A DNA stretch of 64,000 nucleotides from CAZGHS01 sp964525495 (lineage in GTDB: Bacteria > Patescibacteriota > Microgenomatia > JALYQM01): contig CAZGHS010000007.1 in assembly GCA_964525495.1 (NCBI GenBank), forward strand, positions 1 through 64,000, in the 5' to 3' direction. Of this stretch, positions 1 to 8,209 are shown in pieces. The first letter of the stretch is position 1. Every line of letters starts with the position of its first letter. A program made the translations under genes and the position numbers. The notes below the pieces were generated by a model. The model did not search any database. It was not told where the DNA came from and saw only the letters and a program-made list of their open reading frames with translations.

Positions 1-264
1 GTAATGATAGATGTTATCTATCTGCCCTTTGTGTGTGCTAAATACATCATTAAGAAGCTCAGCATCTAAATCAAGAAGACTTAAGGAAATATGGGGTCGT
101 AACTTTTTAACAAACAGAGAATGAGTAGCAGGACCACAGCCTATTTCCAAAATACTTTGTGGATTAGCCAACAAAATTTTGAGAAGATATTCGCTATGCA
201 ATACAAGATTAGATGTGTCAGGCGTATGCTGCTTATAAAAGTCATTCCACGAAGAATAATTCAT
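1..264 (-). CDS. SAM-dependent methyltransferase, N-terminal part only
   Basis: The gene runs off the left edge; 88 codons are visible. It starts with MNYSSWNDFYKQHTPDTS and contains class I methyltransferase motif I, LEIGCGPATHS, at about residues 39-49, followed by an acidic strand end (LLDLDAE) that would hold the SAM ribose. The substrate cannot be told. Its ATG lies 2 bases after the stop of the upstream GT4 gene, so it is the last visible member of a minus-strand glycan operon that begins near 2653. In such settings methyltransferases of this type often modify sugars or glycolipids, which is inference only. Confidence 0.8.
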   Translation of the reverse strand, partial: MNYSSWNDFYKQHTPDTSNLVLHSEYLLKILLANPQSILEIGCGPATHSLFVKKLRPHISLSLLDLDAELLNDVFSTHKGQIDNIYHY

Positions 265-266
265 AA

Positions 267-1349
267 TTAAAGCCCTTGAAAAATTTCAATCATCTGAGCT
301 GCACTTTTATTCCAATTAAACTGCTGAGCAAAAGATTTATTTTTAGCAATAAGCTGAGTGCGCTCAGCTGTATTTAAGTTTAACATGCTTTGAGTACAAT
401 TAAAAATAGATTCTTTGCTATAAGGATCAACAAGCCATGTATCATCTGGCATAAGTTCAGGCATAGAGCTCGTATTAGAAGTAATCACTGGACATCCACT
501 CGCCATAGCTTCAACAATAGGAAATCCAAACCCTTCATAAAACGAAGGATATATAAAAAACCGAGCATACTTATACAAGCTAATAAGTTGATCTTCAGAC
601 GCATAACCATAAAGCAAAACTCTGTCCTCAAGATGATATTTCGCTATCTGGTCTTTGATCACCTGAAGTTGATCATCAGAGATAATGCCTGCAACAACAT
701 AAATTAAATCACCAAAATCATCAAGATGCTCACCAAAAACTTCAAGTACGCGCAAAATATTTTTTCGTTGGGGATGTGTGGTTAAAGAAAAGAAGTAAGG
801 TTTATCAACCAACCGTCTTGGCATACTCTCCTTCAAAAAAACTTCGTTTAGTCCTAAATGCACAACACGCACTTTCGCTTCATCAATACCGTATAACTCT
901 ACCACATCTCGTTTCGTACTATGAGAATCTGTAACAACAATAGTCGCATTTCGTAAGGATCTTCCAGTTATATATTTAAAAACAGCTCGAAATTGCCATG
1001 TGGTCAACTCAGGAAACCGGACTAGTGATAGATCATGAATGGTAACTATACATTTTTGATGGCGTTCTTTAAAAAAAGGCAAAAAATGTGCAGGGCCATG
1101 AATTATGTCTACTTTATTAACGTGAGCAAGGCGGTGCACATACCAAAGGTCAAAAAGCAAGCTACCAAGATATCCGCTAGGAACAGGTTGAACCAAAGTA
1201 TCTCCAAGTGTTTTATTTAGCTCAGTTTGGAAAAAAATATAAGAATTTTCTTTATCAATCTCAAGTAGTTTAGAATAAAGACACTGAATATAATACGGAA
1301 TGCCTGTATTTTTATTTTGATAAATCCGAGAGTTCACACCGATCTTCAT
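267..1349 (-). CDS. GT4-family glycosyltransferase
   Basis: 360 aa, a normal length for a GT-B fold retaining glycosyltransferase. The N-terminal Rossmann half starts with MKIGVNSRIY and a TGIPYY glycine loop; the C-terminal half carries the EX7E signature of group 1 enzymes (E272 and E280 in YEGFGFPIVEAMASGCPV), which binds the nucleotide-sugar donor. No membrane segment is seen, so it should act on the cytoplasmic face of the membrane on a lipid-linked glycan. The start overlaps the stop of the upstream fusion gene by 4 bases (translational coupling). Donor and acceptor are unknown, although mannosyltransferases are frequent in this subfamily. Confidence 0.9.
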   Translation of the reverse strand: MKIGVNSRIYQNKNTGIPYYIQCLYSKLLEIDKENSYIFFQTELNKTLGDTLVQPVPSGYLGSLLFDLWYVHRLAHVNKVDIIHGPAHFLPFFKERHQKCIVTIHDLSLVRFPELTTWQFRAVFKYITGRSLRNATIVVTDSHSTKRDVVELYGIDEAKVRVVHLGLNEVFLKESMPRRLVDKPYFFSLTTHPQRKNILRVLEVFGEHLDDFGDLIYVVAGIISDDQLQVIKDQIAKYHLEDRVLLYGYASEDQLISLYKYARFFIYPSFYEGFGFPIVEAMASGCPVITSNTSSMPELMPDDTWLVDPYSKESIFNCTQSMLNLNTAERTQLIAKNKSFAQQFNWNKSAAQMIEIFQGL

Positions 1350-2653
1350 AAATTCAATCTCTTACGAATTATTCTAGGCAACTCATAATATATATACATA
1401 CCCTTGCTAAAAATCCATTCTTTATGCATAGGAAAAATCTTAAAAATTATCCTAAAAACACCAGTTCCAATTCGTGGCAACAATCTAATCTTGTTTGTTT
1501 TGTCAGTTGGAAAGCGCCAGGCTAATACCTCTGTCTTAGCATAAGGATTAAATCGAGTGAGATATCCTCCGGCATGAAGATCTTGCTGCAACGCATAATC
1601 CTCTGCCTGATTCCAGTACAAGGTTTCATTCCATGGAACTTCAGTCAAGATATGTTTTTTACCAATATGCAGAGATCCACTCGAGTAAGAAGTAGGCGAC
1701 CAGTCCGCATAGTCTTGGTATTGCATAGGGAAGAAATATCCACCATTACTAAACTTCACCACAACATCTGGATCAACATGCAACCAATCCCCAGCACGAT
1801 CTCCGTTATAAAGCTGGGGCAGTCCTAAATGCTCAAAACAGTTACCCCATTTTTTCATTCCTTCATACCAATTCTCAGGAAAAACTATACGGTCATGAAT
1901 AACACACACATTCTCATACTGGGCACTTTCAACAATTAAATTTTTCTGTTTTGTGATCCAACCCGCTCGTTTGTTATACGGGATATACCGAATATCAGGC
2001 TCTTTCCTATCATAGTAACTTCCACAAAGTACAATCTCATAACTTGGGATTTTCTGCATGCGTATGGAATCGATCACTTTCTGAAGCCACTCTTCTCTAT
2101 TTCCCATAGTTAAAATACCAAAAGTCCACTTATCCATAGAATCATTTTCAACAGCTGTAGCGTTAATTTTTTGTAAGATTAGCCGCATATATCCATCTTG
2201 TTCAGACGGCACTTTGACTACAGGGAAGGGAGGACCTAATTGTCTACTTACATCGAGCTGTTCTTCATATGCAGAAACCTTATCACTAATTTGTTTTTGA
2301 AGTTTCTCAACATCTAGATCTTCAAGTGATTCAGGTAACGCTGGTTCATGACACACGAGATCATAATAGTCGCGCATGAATTGCCACAAGGTCTTCTCAA
2401 TAGGATCAAAACTAATATGCTCACTAGGTTTATAATCAAGCACCAAGTAACCATCATCTTTAAGTAAATAAAGCCACTCTTTTAATATAATCGGCAAAAA
2501 CGAATAATTTGATTCACCAAGAACGTCGCGAGCATAAATAATTTCTGCGGTATCTTGACCAAACGTACTTGTTGGCCTATAAAGCTGATCTATTTTTTCA
2601 AACCAATGCGTAGAATTATGAAGAAAATGTGAAGGAGAAATATCTATATGCAT
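1346..2653 (-). CDS. Methyltransferase-remnant/GT2-like glycosyltransferase fusion
   Basis: 435 aa. Residues about 25-85 look like the C-terminal half of a class I methyltransferase (IIYARDVLGE, then ILKEWLYLLKDDGYLVLDY), but the glycine-rich SAM motif I is absent, so this part is probably structural. From about residue 170 there is a GT-A/GT2-like domain: WTFGILTMGNREEWLQKVID, a likely metal-site equivalent VIHDRIVFPENW, and a downstream ED motif (NQAEDYALQQDL) of the kind that supplies the catalytic base in GT2 enzymes. It is the first gene of a three-gene minus-strand set with the GT4 and methyltransferase downstream. Function beyond glycan assembly is unknown. Confidence 0.75.
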   Translation of the reverse strand: MHIDISPSHFLHNSTHWFEKIDQLYRPTSTFGQDTAEIIYARDVLGESNYSFLPIILKEWLYLLKDDGYLVLDYKPSEHISFDPIEKTLWQFMRDYYDLVCHEPALPESLEDLDVEKLQKQISDKVSAYEEQLDVSRQLGPPFPVVKVPSEQDGYMRLILQKINATAVENDSMDKWTFGILTMGNREEWLQKVIDSIRMQKIPSYEIVLCGSYYDRKEPDIRYIPYNKRAGWITKQKNLIVESAQYENVCVIHDRIVFPENWYEGMKKWGNCFEHLGLPQLYNGDRAGDWLHVDPDVVVKFSNGGYFFPMQYQDYADWSPTSYSSGSLHIGKKHILTEVPWNETLYWNQAEDYALQQDLHAGGYLTRFNPYAKTEVLAWRFPTDKTNKIRLLPRIGTGVFRIIFKIFPMHKEWIFSKGMYIYYELPRIIRKRLNL

Positions 2654-2704
2654 AAATAATATAGAGATTGTAACACGGCTAAATTTAGAATTTTAAGTTG
2701 AAAG

Positions 2705-3514
2705 TTAGTTCTTATGAAAATGAGACACAAAATTCTCTAAATCTTTTGGAGTACCCAGCCCCCATACTTCTGGAATAAGAGCAACTTTTACTTTTATACC
2801 TTTCTTAATGAGGCGGTTATAGAGAGGAGCTAGATAAAACTCCTCTTTACCAGCAGGCCCATACTTGTCGTTCTGTGAAATCATTTCCTCACCTTCACGT
2901 ACAAAAAGAGCACCAGACGAAAAATAATAACCGCCGATATTAGCATGCGCTCCTTGAGAGGCTAAGTTCGGATCTTTTTCACCAACGGCATGAGCAGTAT
3001 GGTTTTTATCAAACAATGTATAGCTCCATTTAACTTCATTATCTGGAGGAGGAAAAACAGGTATAACCCCGACAGTATCTGCATCTTTATGAAGAATTGC
3101 CTGATACAGGGTTGTACCATCAAAATAATGATCACAATCCGAAACAATAACAGCTTCGTCATTATCTACTAAGTTTTTTGCTTCAAGAGTATGATATAGG
3201 GCACCAAGTGGTGGCTTGTGGGTGATAATTACTCTAATGTCTTTTCCAAATAGTGATTTTAGCCGCTCTGTAATGTGGTGGTCAGTTTCATGATCCGGTC
3301 TGCATATAAAGATAAGATCACAAGATAATACCTTAAATTCTGTAGTCGCAGGTCGCCGCGGTAGATCTACAAAAGGTAAACTTTCAAGTGCCCACTCAAT
3401 CATTGGCTTACCTAAAACATTAATAAAAGGTTTGGGGTTTTTATAATCTGGATTTTTATCGGATTCATTTATAAAACGTGAGCCTTTTCCAGCCATTGGA
3501 ATAATAATTTTCAT
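2705..3514 (-). CDS. Sugar-phosphate nucleotidyltransferase, paralogue 1
   Basis: 269 aa from the chosen ATG. It starts MKIIIPMAGKGSRF, the NTP-binding G-x-G-[ST]-R loop, followed by the conserved lysine motif KPFINVLGKPMIEW and an acidic metal site (VSDCDHYFDG). This fold makes NDP-sugars from sugar-1-phosphate and NTP in the cytoplasm. The start at 3514 is preferred over an upstream in-frame ATG at 3529 because a TAGGAG Shine-Dalgarno site lies 4 nt before it; that site contains the stop codon of the upstream paralogue, so the two are coupled. Both proteins end with a similar GLGTPxDxE segment. The sugar is unknown. Confidence 0.85.
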   Translation of the reverse strand: MKIIIPMAGKGSRFINESDKNPDYKNPKPFINVLGKPMIEWALESLPFVDLPRRPATTEFKVLSCDLIFICRPDHETDHHITERLKSLFGKDIRVIITHKPPLGALYHTLEAKNLVDNDEAVIVSDCDHYFDGTTLYQAILHKDADTVGVIPVFPPPDNEVKWSYTLFDKNHTAHAVGEKDPNLASQGAHANIGGYYFSSGALFVREGEEMISQNDKYGPAGKEEFYLAPLYNRLIKKGIKVKVALIPEVWGLGTPKDLENFVSHFHKN

Positions 3515-3518
3515 AAGT

Positions 3519-3524
3519 CTCCTA
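3519..3524 (-). promoter_or_regulatory. Shine-Dalgarno site that decides a start
   Basis: TAGGAG on the minus strand, 4 nt before the ATG at 3514. It is made partly from the TAG stop of the preceding gene and rules against the upstream in-frame ATG at 3529. Confidence 0.7.
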
Positions 3525-4259
3525 AGCACTGTTCTTTAAGTACCGTTCAAAATCTTCTGGAGTTCCTAATCCATGCATTGATTGTCGTGAGATATGCCAT
3601 GTTTGAATAATCTTATCATCAAGTATCATTTCATTATAAACAGGACATACATAAAATTGATCATTAACAGTAATATTCTTTTGAATCATAGATAAAGAAT
3701 AGTTAACAAATTGTCTACCTTCTCGGAAATAATAAATGCCAACAGTAGCCTGATTTGAAATAGCTTTCTTCTCCGCAACTTCAATAACTTGACCATTAGT
3801 GTTTGTTCTCACAAAACTCCACCGAGGATGGCTAGATTCAAAGGTCATAATTACTCCATCCGCTTGCGAATTGCGAGCAAATTCAATAAAGTCATCAACC
3901 GGCACATCGATAAGTTGATCTGCATTAGCAATCATAAGTTCATCATCATTATTAATAAAATCTATAGCAGAGAGTACAGCACACGCAGCACCTTTTGTCG
4001 GAGCCACAAGTTTAATAGTTTCAAAATTTTTCTTACTCGCATTACTAAAAACTTCATGTAAAGAGTAGGTATCATAATGCTCCCTCTTACAAATAAATAT
4101 AAATCGACTGGGATGTGTCGGTCGAATATTCTCTGCAACAGCCTGGACCATCGGTTTACCATTTATATCAATCAAAGGCTTAGGAAAGGTATAACCAGCT
4201 TTAGAAAAACTAGTACCTTCACCTGCAAGGGGCATGACAATATTTATAAAATTACTCAT
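3522..4259 (-). CDS. Sugar-phosphate nucleotidyltransferase, paralogue 2
   Basis: 245 aa. N-terminus NIVMPLAGEGTSFSKAGYTF and PKPLIDINGKPMVQ match the NTP_transferase family, and IANADQLIDVP supplies the metal-binding acidic residue. The arginine that normally follows G-x-G-[ST] is replaced by serine (GEGTSF where relatives have GxGSRF), so nucleotide binding may be altered. It lies 3 bases after the HAD-cupin gene and overlaps the context of the next nucleotidyltransferase, forming a three-gene sugar-nucleotide cassette. It could be a second specificity or a partner subunit of the neighbouring paralogue. Confidence 0.8.
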   Translation of the reverse strand: MSNFINIVMPLAGEGTSFSKAGYTFPKPLIDINGKPMVQAVAENIRPTHPSRFIFICKREHYDTYSLHEVFSNASKKNFETIKLVAPTKGAACAVLSAIDFINNDDELMIANADQLIDVPVDDFIEFARNSQADGVIMTFESSHPRWSFVRTNTNGQVIEVAEKKAISNQATVGIYYFREGRQFVNYSLSMIQKNITVNDQFYVCPVYNEMILDDKIIQTWHISRQSMHGLGTPEDFERYLKNSA

Positions 4260-4262
4260 AAA

Positions 4263-5195
4263 TTAAGATAGGTACTTATCCTCCGGCACAGATGGGACTT
4301 TAACAACCACCGTAGCACCAGACTCAATACATTCAAAATCAGTACTTTGATTGGGATACATACAAACAATTTCTCCTGCACGATAAATAGTATCTTCCAT
4401 ACGAAAAGCACCGTATACAACTGCAGTATATTCTGTCGCAATCCTATGATGGTGTCGTGGCTCCTTGTCTCCTTTAATATACGGCTTGAGTGCAACTTCA
4501 AAGTCTTTAGTTTTGTGTAAAGCTTTTTCAAAATCTCCAATAAACCAGCCTTTATTAAATTGTTCTAGCCTAAAAGATTTACTATTATATCGGTACAAAT
4601 CATCGAAAAGCTCGAGTGTTACATCGTCGTAACCTTTAACTTCAATAACAAGTGCCCCACTTGCTTTAGCAGCTTGAATACCATGGGGTGCATCTTCCAC
4701 AATTATTACTTCCTCTGGCTTAACCCCCAGTTTTTTAAAAGCCTCCAGATAAATATCTGGAGCAGGCTTTGGACTAAACCCTTCGTCATTACCCATTATA
4801 AGATCAAAATATCCTTCAATCTGGGATCTTTGCAACATGTTGATTACCGAATATTTTTGTGCATTGCTACAAACCGCAAGCATATACTTATTTTTTTTTA
4901 AATGCTTAAGCATAAGTTGTTTCTCATGACTAGGTTTGCACAATTGTTCAACGCGAGAATCAGTAAAACCACGTTTCATTGCTTTAATCACTGAATGTAA
5001 TCCAAGAGGAAGTCCCTGTTGTTGAGTGAGCATGTTAAGTTTCTCAACAGTAGGAAGTCCGTTATAAACCTTTAGATGTTCTTCTCTTGTTATTTCATAT
5101 CCAAACAGTCGCAACGCTTCATTCAATGCTTCGTAATGCCATTCCGTAGCATCAACTAACACACCATCTAAATCAAAAATAATTGCTTTAATCAT
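4263..5195 (-). CDS. HAD-family phosphatase/mutase fused to a cupin domain
   Basis: 310 aa. Residues 1-205 are a HAD subfamily IA domain: nucleophile motif FDLDGVLVD (D8, D10), motif II VCSNAQ, Lys in FSPKPAPDIY and motif IV EDAPHGIQAAKASGA, as in beta-phosphoglucomutase-like enzymes. Residues about 215-310 resemble a small cupin barrel with a metal-type cluster EPRHHHR, TEYTAVVYG and GEIVCMYPNQ. Upstream of two sugar nucleotidyltransferases, a role in dephosphorylating or isomerising a sugar phosphate is plausible; the cupin may be an epimerase/isomerase or a sugar-binding part. First gene of this minus-strand cassette. Confidence 0.8.
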   Translation of the reverse strand: MIKAIIFDLDGVLVDATEWHYEALNEALRLFGYEITREEHLKVYNGLPTVEKLNMLTQQQGLPLGLHSVIKAMKRGFTDSRVEQLCKPSHEKQLMLKHLKKNKYMLAVCSNAQKYSVINMLQRSQIEGYFDLIMGNDEGFSPKPAPDIYLEAFKKLGVKPEEVIIVEDAPHGIQAAKASGALVIEVKGYDDVTLELFDDLYRYNSKSFRLEQFNKGWFIGDFEKALHKTKDFEVALKPYIKGDKEPRHHHRIATEYTAVVYGAFRMEDTIYRAGEIVCMYPNQSTDFECIESGATVVVKVPSVPEDKYLS

Positions 5196-5249
5196 AGGCG
5201 AGCAAGAAATTTATAAGTTAGCTCTGATACTACTTAATACAACTTATAA

Positions 5250-5277
5250 TTGCAATAGAATCTAAAGTTGTTAGAAT
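5250..5277 (+). promoter_or_regulatory. Promoter of the GDPD-like gene, leaderless type
   Basis: TTGCAA (5250-5255), 16-bp spacer, TAGAAT (5272-5277), then only 6 nt to the ATG at 5284. Transcription would start at or next to the start codon. Confidence 0.55.
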
Positions 5278-5283
5278 ACCGTT

Positions 5284-6162
5284 ATGAAAACTGAGACAAT
5301 TATTATTACCCACCGCACTCTAGAACCAGGAAATCCTGAATTCAAATGGAGTGAAAGTAGTTATCAGGGCTTCGCAGATCAGCTTAAGAGAGGATTCAGC
5401 ATCGAATTCGATCCTAATTTTGTTAAGGACGGGGTTATAATAGCTCATGACACAACACTCAAACGTATAACAAGAGGAAAAGACGAACGACCATTTTTAG
5501 AGCTAACAGTAGGAGAAGCTCTTACTTTGCCACTCGATCATGGTCGGCTCTGTACATTTGCAGAAATAATGGAACTCATTCGTGCAAGTGAATCACAAAT
5601 GAATGCGCTCCATTTAAAAGGCAAATTTCAGGAGCCACACTATCTCGACAATTTGTTCGAGCAGCTTGCACCCTATCAAGACATGTTTTCTCGCATGATG
5701 ATCTTTGATGTTAATCCAGTTACAGCAAGATACTTAAAGGCAAGAAATTCAGCACTCGTTCTCGCACCCTCGGTGGCACATCCATACGATATAGAGCGAT
5801 ATAACTCTGCGGTCCTGGGAACACTTATTACTATTGAAGAAGCTATTGCTGGCAAAAACGAAGGTATTTTCGATTGGGTTTGGGGAGATGAGTGGGATCT
5901 CGTAGGTCCAGATGGAACCAAAAAAACACTTTACAACGCAGAAAATTTTCGCAGATTGCATGAAGCAGGGCTAAAAATAAGTCTCGTTACACCTGAACTT
6001 CACGCAACATCCCCTGGTTTACTAGGAGGAGAGGCACATCCAGATGGTGTCGACAAAGAAAAGTTATTCAGGAGAATCGAAGAGATTCTCAGTCTTGGAC
6101 CCGACGCAATTTGTACAGATTATCCAAAAGATGCGCAAGCAATGCTACAAAAAACAAGCTAA
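5284..6162 (+). CDS. Glycerophosphodiester phosphodiesterase-like protein (GDPD)
   Basis: 292 aa TIM-barrel type. Catalytic/metal residues of the GDPD family are visible: HR at positions 10-11, E41-x-D43 and HD at 55-56, plus the typical C-terminal strand with GPDAICTDYP. The usual HRG is HRT and the insertion after it is short of the common ENT motif, so the substrate may differ from simple glycerophosphodiesters. No signal peptide or membrane span is visible, so it is probably cytoplasmic. It could recycle polar lipid headgroups or a glycerophosphate-modified glycan made by the surrounding genes. No Shine-Dalgarno; a -10 box sits 6 nt upstream. Confidence 0.75.
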   Translation: MKTETIIITHRTLEPGNPEFKWSESSYQGFADQLKRGFSIEFDPNFVKDGVIIAHDTTLKRITRGKDERPFLELTVGEALTLPLDHGRLCTFAEIMELIRASESQMNALHLKGKFQEPHYLDNLFEQLAPYQDMFSRMMIFDVNPVTARYLKARNSALVLAPSVAHPYDIERYNSAVLGTLITIEEAIAGKNEGIFDWVWGDEWDLVGPDGTKKTLYNAENFRRLHEAGLKISLVTPELHATSPGLLGGEAHPDGVDKEKLFRRIEEILSLGPDAICTDYPKDAQAMLQKTS

Positions 6163-6163
6163 T

Positions 6164-6193
6164 TTGACAATACACGTTGACTACATTTATTAT
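6164..6193 (+). promoter_or_regulatory. Promoter of the methyltransferase gene, leaderless type
   Basis: TTGACA (6164-6169), 18-bp spacer, TATTAT (6188-6193), 7 nt to the ATG at 6201. An upstream in-frame TTG at 6177 lies inside the spacer and an ATG at 6192 overlaps the -10 box, so neither can be the start if this promoter is used. Confidence 0.6.
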
Positions 6194-6200
6194 GAGGGAT

Positions 6201-6998
6201 ATGAAAGAAAAACTACTCAATATTGCTCGCTTCTTTTACCTCTTTCGAACAGACGTCAATTCAATGATGAAATATTTTTCCCTTAAAGGAAAAGACAAGT
6301 ATGCTTTTTTTCAAAAATATTACTACAATCGCCATGCAGAAAAAACAAACTATACACAAGAAACTAAAAAAGACGATGGCGTTGTCGGTACATACGAGCA
6401 GCATAACTACTGGCCAGACTACGATATATATCTAATGAAAAATATTGATGATTCATATAAAGATAAGATCGCTTTAGACTTTGCCTGCGGACCTGGAAGA
6501 AACATTGTGCAATATCACAAAAAATTTAAACGAATCGACGGGGTAGACATAAGCGAAACATTAATTGAACGAGCAAAAGAAAACCTTCAATATCACAAAA
6601 TAGAATTGCCTAATTTATACTCAAACAATGGATTCGATTTAGCAATGATAAAGGACAACACATATGACTTTATACTTTCAACTATAGCAATGCAGCATAT
6701 CTGTGTACACGAGATAAGGTACAATCTTTTTAACGAGATGTTTAGGATTTTAAAACCAAACGGTCGAATCTCATTTCAAATGGGTTATGGAAAATACTCT
6801 CCATATACAGTAGGGTATTTCGAAAACAATTACTTAGCACTAAACACCAACAGAGGATGTGACACACGTATTGAGGCACCAGACCAAGTCCAAGGTGATT
6901 TAGAAAAAATAGGATTTAAAAACTTCACTTATGATATCCGACCTACTGGCCCAGGCGATTCACACCCTGCATGGATATTCTTTCAAGCAACAAAGTAG
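6201..6998 (+). CDS. SAM-dependent methyltransferase
   Basis: 265 aa from the ATG set by the promoter. Motif I is ALDFACGPGRN (about residues 91-101), the ribose-binding acidic residue is in DGVDISETLIE, and motif IV/post-IV are ILSTIAMQHI and EMFRILKPNGRISFQMGYG. This is a complete class I small-molecule-type methyltransferase (Methyltransf_11/25-like). The aromatic, basic N-terminus (FFYLFRTD..) may sit on the membrane. Among glycan genes it could methylate a sugar or lipid; the substrate is unknown. It ends next to the convergent GT4 gene with no spacer. Confidence 0.85.
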   Translation: MKEKLLNIARFFYLFRTDVNSMMKYFSLKGKDKYAFFQKYYYNRHAEKTNYTQETKKDDGVVGTYEQHNYWPDYDIYLMKNIDDSYKDKIALDFACGPGRNIVQYHKKFKRIDGVDISETLIERAKENLQYHKIELPNLYSNNGFDLAMIKDNTYDFILSTIAMQHICVHEIRYNLFNEMFRILKPNGRISFQMGYGKYSPYTVGYFENNYLALNTNRGCDTRIEAPDQVQGDLEKIGFKNFTYDIRPTGPGDSHPAWIFFQATK

Positions 6999-8162
6999 TT
7001 ATTTCATTGATTGAGACAGCGCGCGGTCAAAAATAACCGGCCAGTTGAACTGCTTCGCGTACTCGATCGCATTATTCCTGTATCGAATTAGGTTCAATTC
7101 ATCTTGCATTATGGTAATAATTGCCTCAGCAATTACCCTAGGGTCTGTATCAATAACACGCCCACATTCTCGTGTCTCAATCTCACGAGCATTATATGAA
7201 ACATCTGACAATAAAACAGGCAACCCTGCGGCTAAATAGTTTTTTATTTTTCCAGGATCAGCAAAATAAGTGAAACTAAGTTCTCCATCAACATACTTCT
7301 CATAAGTTGCAATAGCGACGCCACAACGAGAAAGCATAGACTCGACTTCGTGATGATCCCGAACGAATCCTGTAAACTGTACAAATTTTTCAATATGTAA
7401 GTCCTTAGCCATTAACTTAAGACTATCAAGATAATCACCACCACCGATAACTAAAAATTTAAAATCGGGAACTGTTTTGATAACTTCTGGAACAGCCTGC
7501 ATTACATGTTGAACACCTTGTTTTTCAATAACATGTCCCATGAAAGCAAGTGTTCGCTTATTAACATCAGACGAGTCAGCGCGTTCAATTCGGTCATACC
7601 AAGCGCCAATCGGTACAGTCACCTGATTTCCTTTATCAAAATTAAAATAGTGTTTGCGTCCCTCTGCCATGCGGGGAGATAAGTTCCAGGTTATATCAGA
7701 GTGCGTAACACAAAATTGATCCAGCCAGTGATAGCAAGAATTAAGCAGCTTGTTAGCAAAACGCCTTGGATTATAATCTATGACATAGTAGGAAACGCAA
7801 CGCACACGCCCTAGTTTCTTCAATACAATTCCAGCGAGCGCATTCAGTGGATCATTCCCTACGTATAAATCCCACTTATCACCAATTCTTAAAACATAGT
7901 AAAGATCGAGGAAAACATCCTTAAAATACGAAATAATTGAAGGAATCTGCGAAATTTCACCATACTTTTCTTGTACTTGTTCACCTTGCTTGTACAGTTC
8001 GTAGCCAGATCCTTTAAGCTTCTTATCATAAAACAACGGATGACCAATAAATAAAAGTTTCTCTAATTTAAGAGAAACAAGATAATCACGTAAATCAAAA
8101 GCTGGGCCAGTAGCATACACGTGAGTTGCAATAATTATTTTTTTTGAAGAGATATCATCCAT
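6999..8162 (-). CDS. GT4-family glycosyltransferase
   Basis: 387 aa GT-B enzyme. The N-terminal half starts MDDISSKKIIIATHVYATGPA; the donor-binding half has a GHVIEKQGVQHVMQAVPEVI strand-turn-helix, VIGGGDYLDSLK and the segment ADPGKIKNYLAAGLPVLLSD near the C-terminus, as in group 1 transferases. It lacks membrane spans. It is divergently transcribed from the GT-C gene at 8210 and both have TATAAT boxes in the 47-bp gap, so the pair is probably co-expressed. Donor and acceptor are unknown. Confidence 0.85.
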   Translation of the reverse strand: MDDISSKKIIIATHVYATGPAFDLRDYLVSLKLEKLLFIGHPLFYDKKLKGSGYELYKQGEQVQEKYGEISQIPSIISYFKDVFLDLYYVLRIGDKWDLYVGNDPLNALAGIVLKKLGRVRCVSYYVIDYNPRRFANKLLNSCYHWLDQFCVTHSDITWNLSPRMAEGRKHYFNFDKGNQVTVPIGAWYDRIERADSSDVNKRTLAFMGHVIEKQGVQHVMQAVPEVIKTVPDFKFLVIGGGDYLDSLKLMAKDLHIEKFVQFTGFVRDHHEVESMLSRCGVAIATYEKYVDGELSFTYFADPGKIKNYLAAGLPVLLSDVSYNAREIETRECGRVIDTDPRVIAEAIITIMQDELNLIRYRNNAIEYAKQFNWPVIFDRALSQSMK

Positions 8163-8171
8163 AGATAACTT

Positions 8172-8195
8172 ATTATACTAAAATAGCGATATAAT
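8172..8195. promoter_or_regulatory. Divergent promoter pair
   Basis: A minus-strand TATAAT (8177-8172) ends 9 nt before the ATG at 8162; a plus-strand TATAAT (8190-8195) ends 14 nt before the ATG at 8210. No Shine-Dalgarno is seen for either gene. Confidence 0.5.
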
Positions 8196-8209
8196 GTAAT
8201 AAAAATCGT

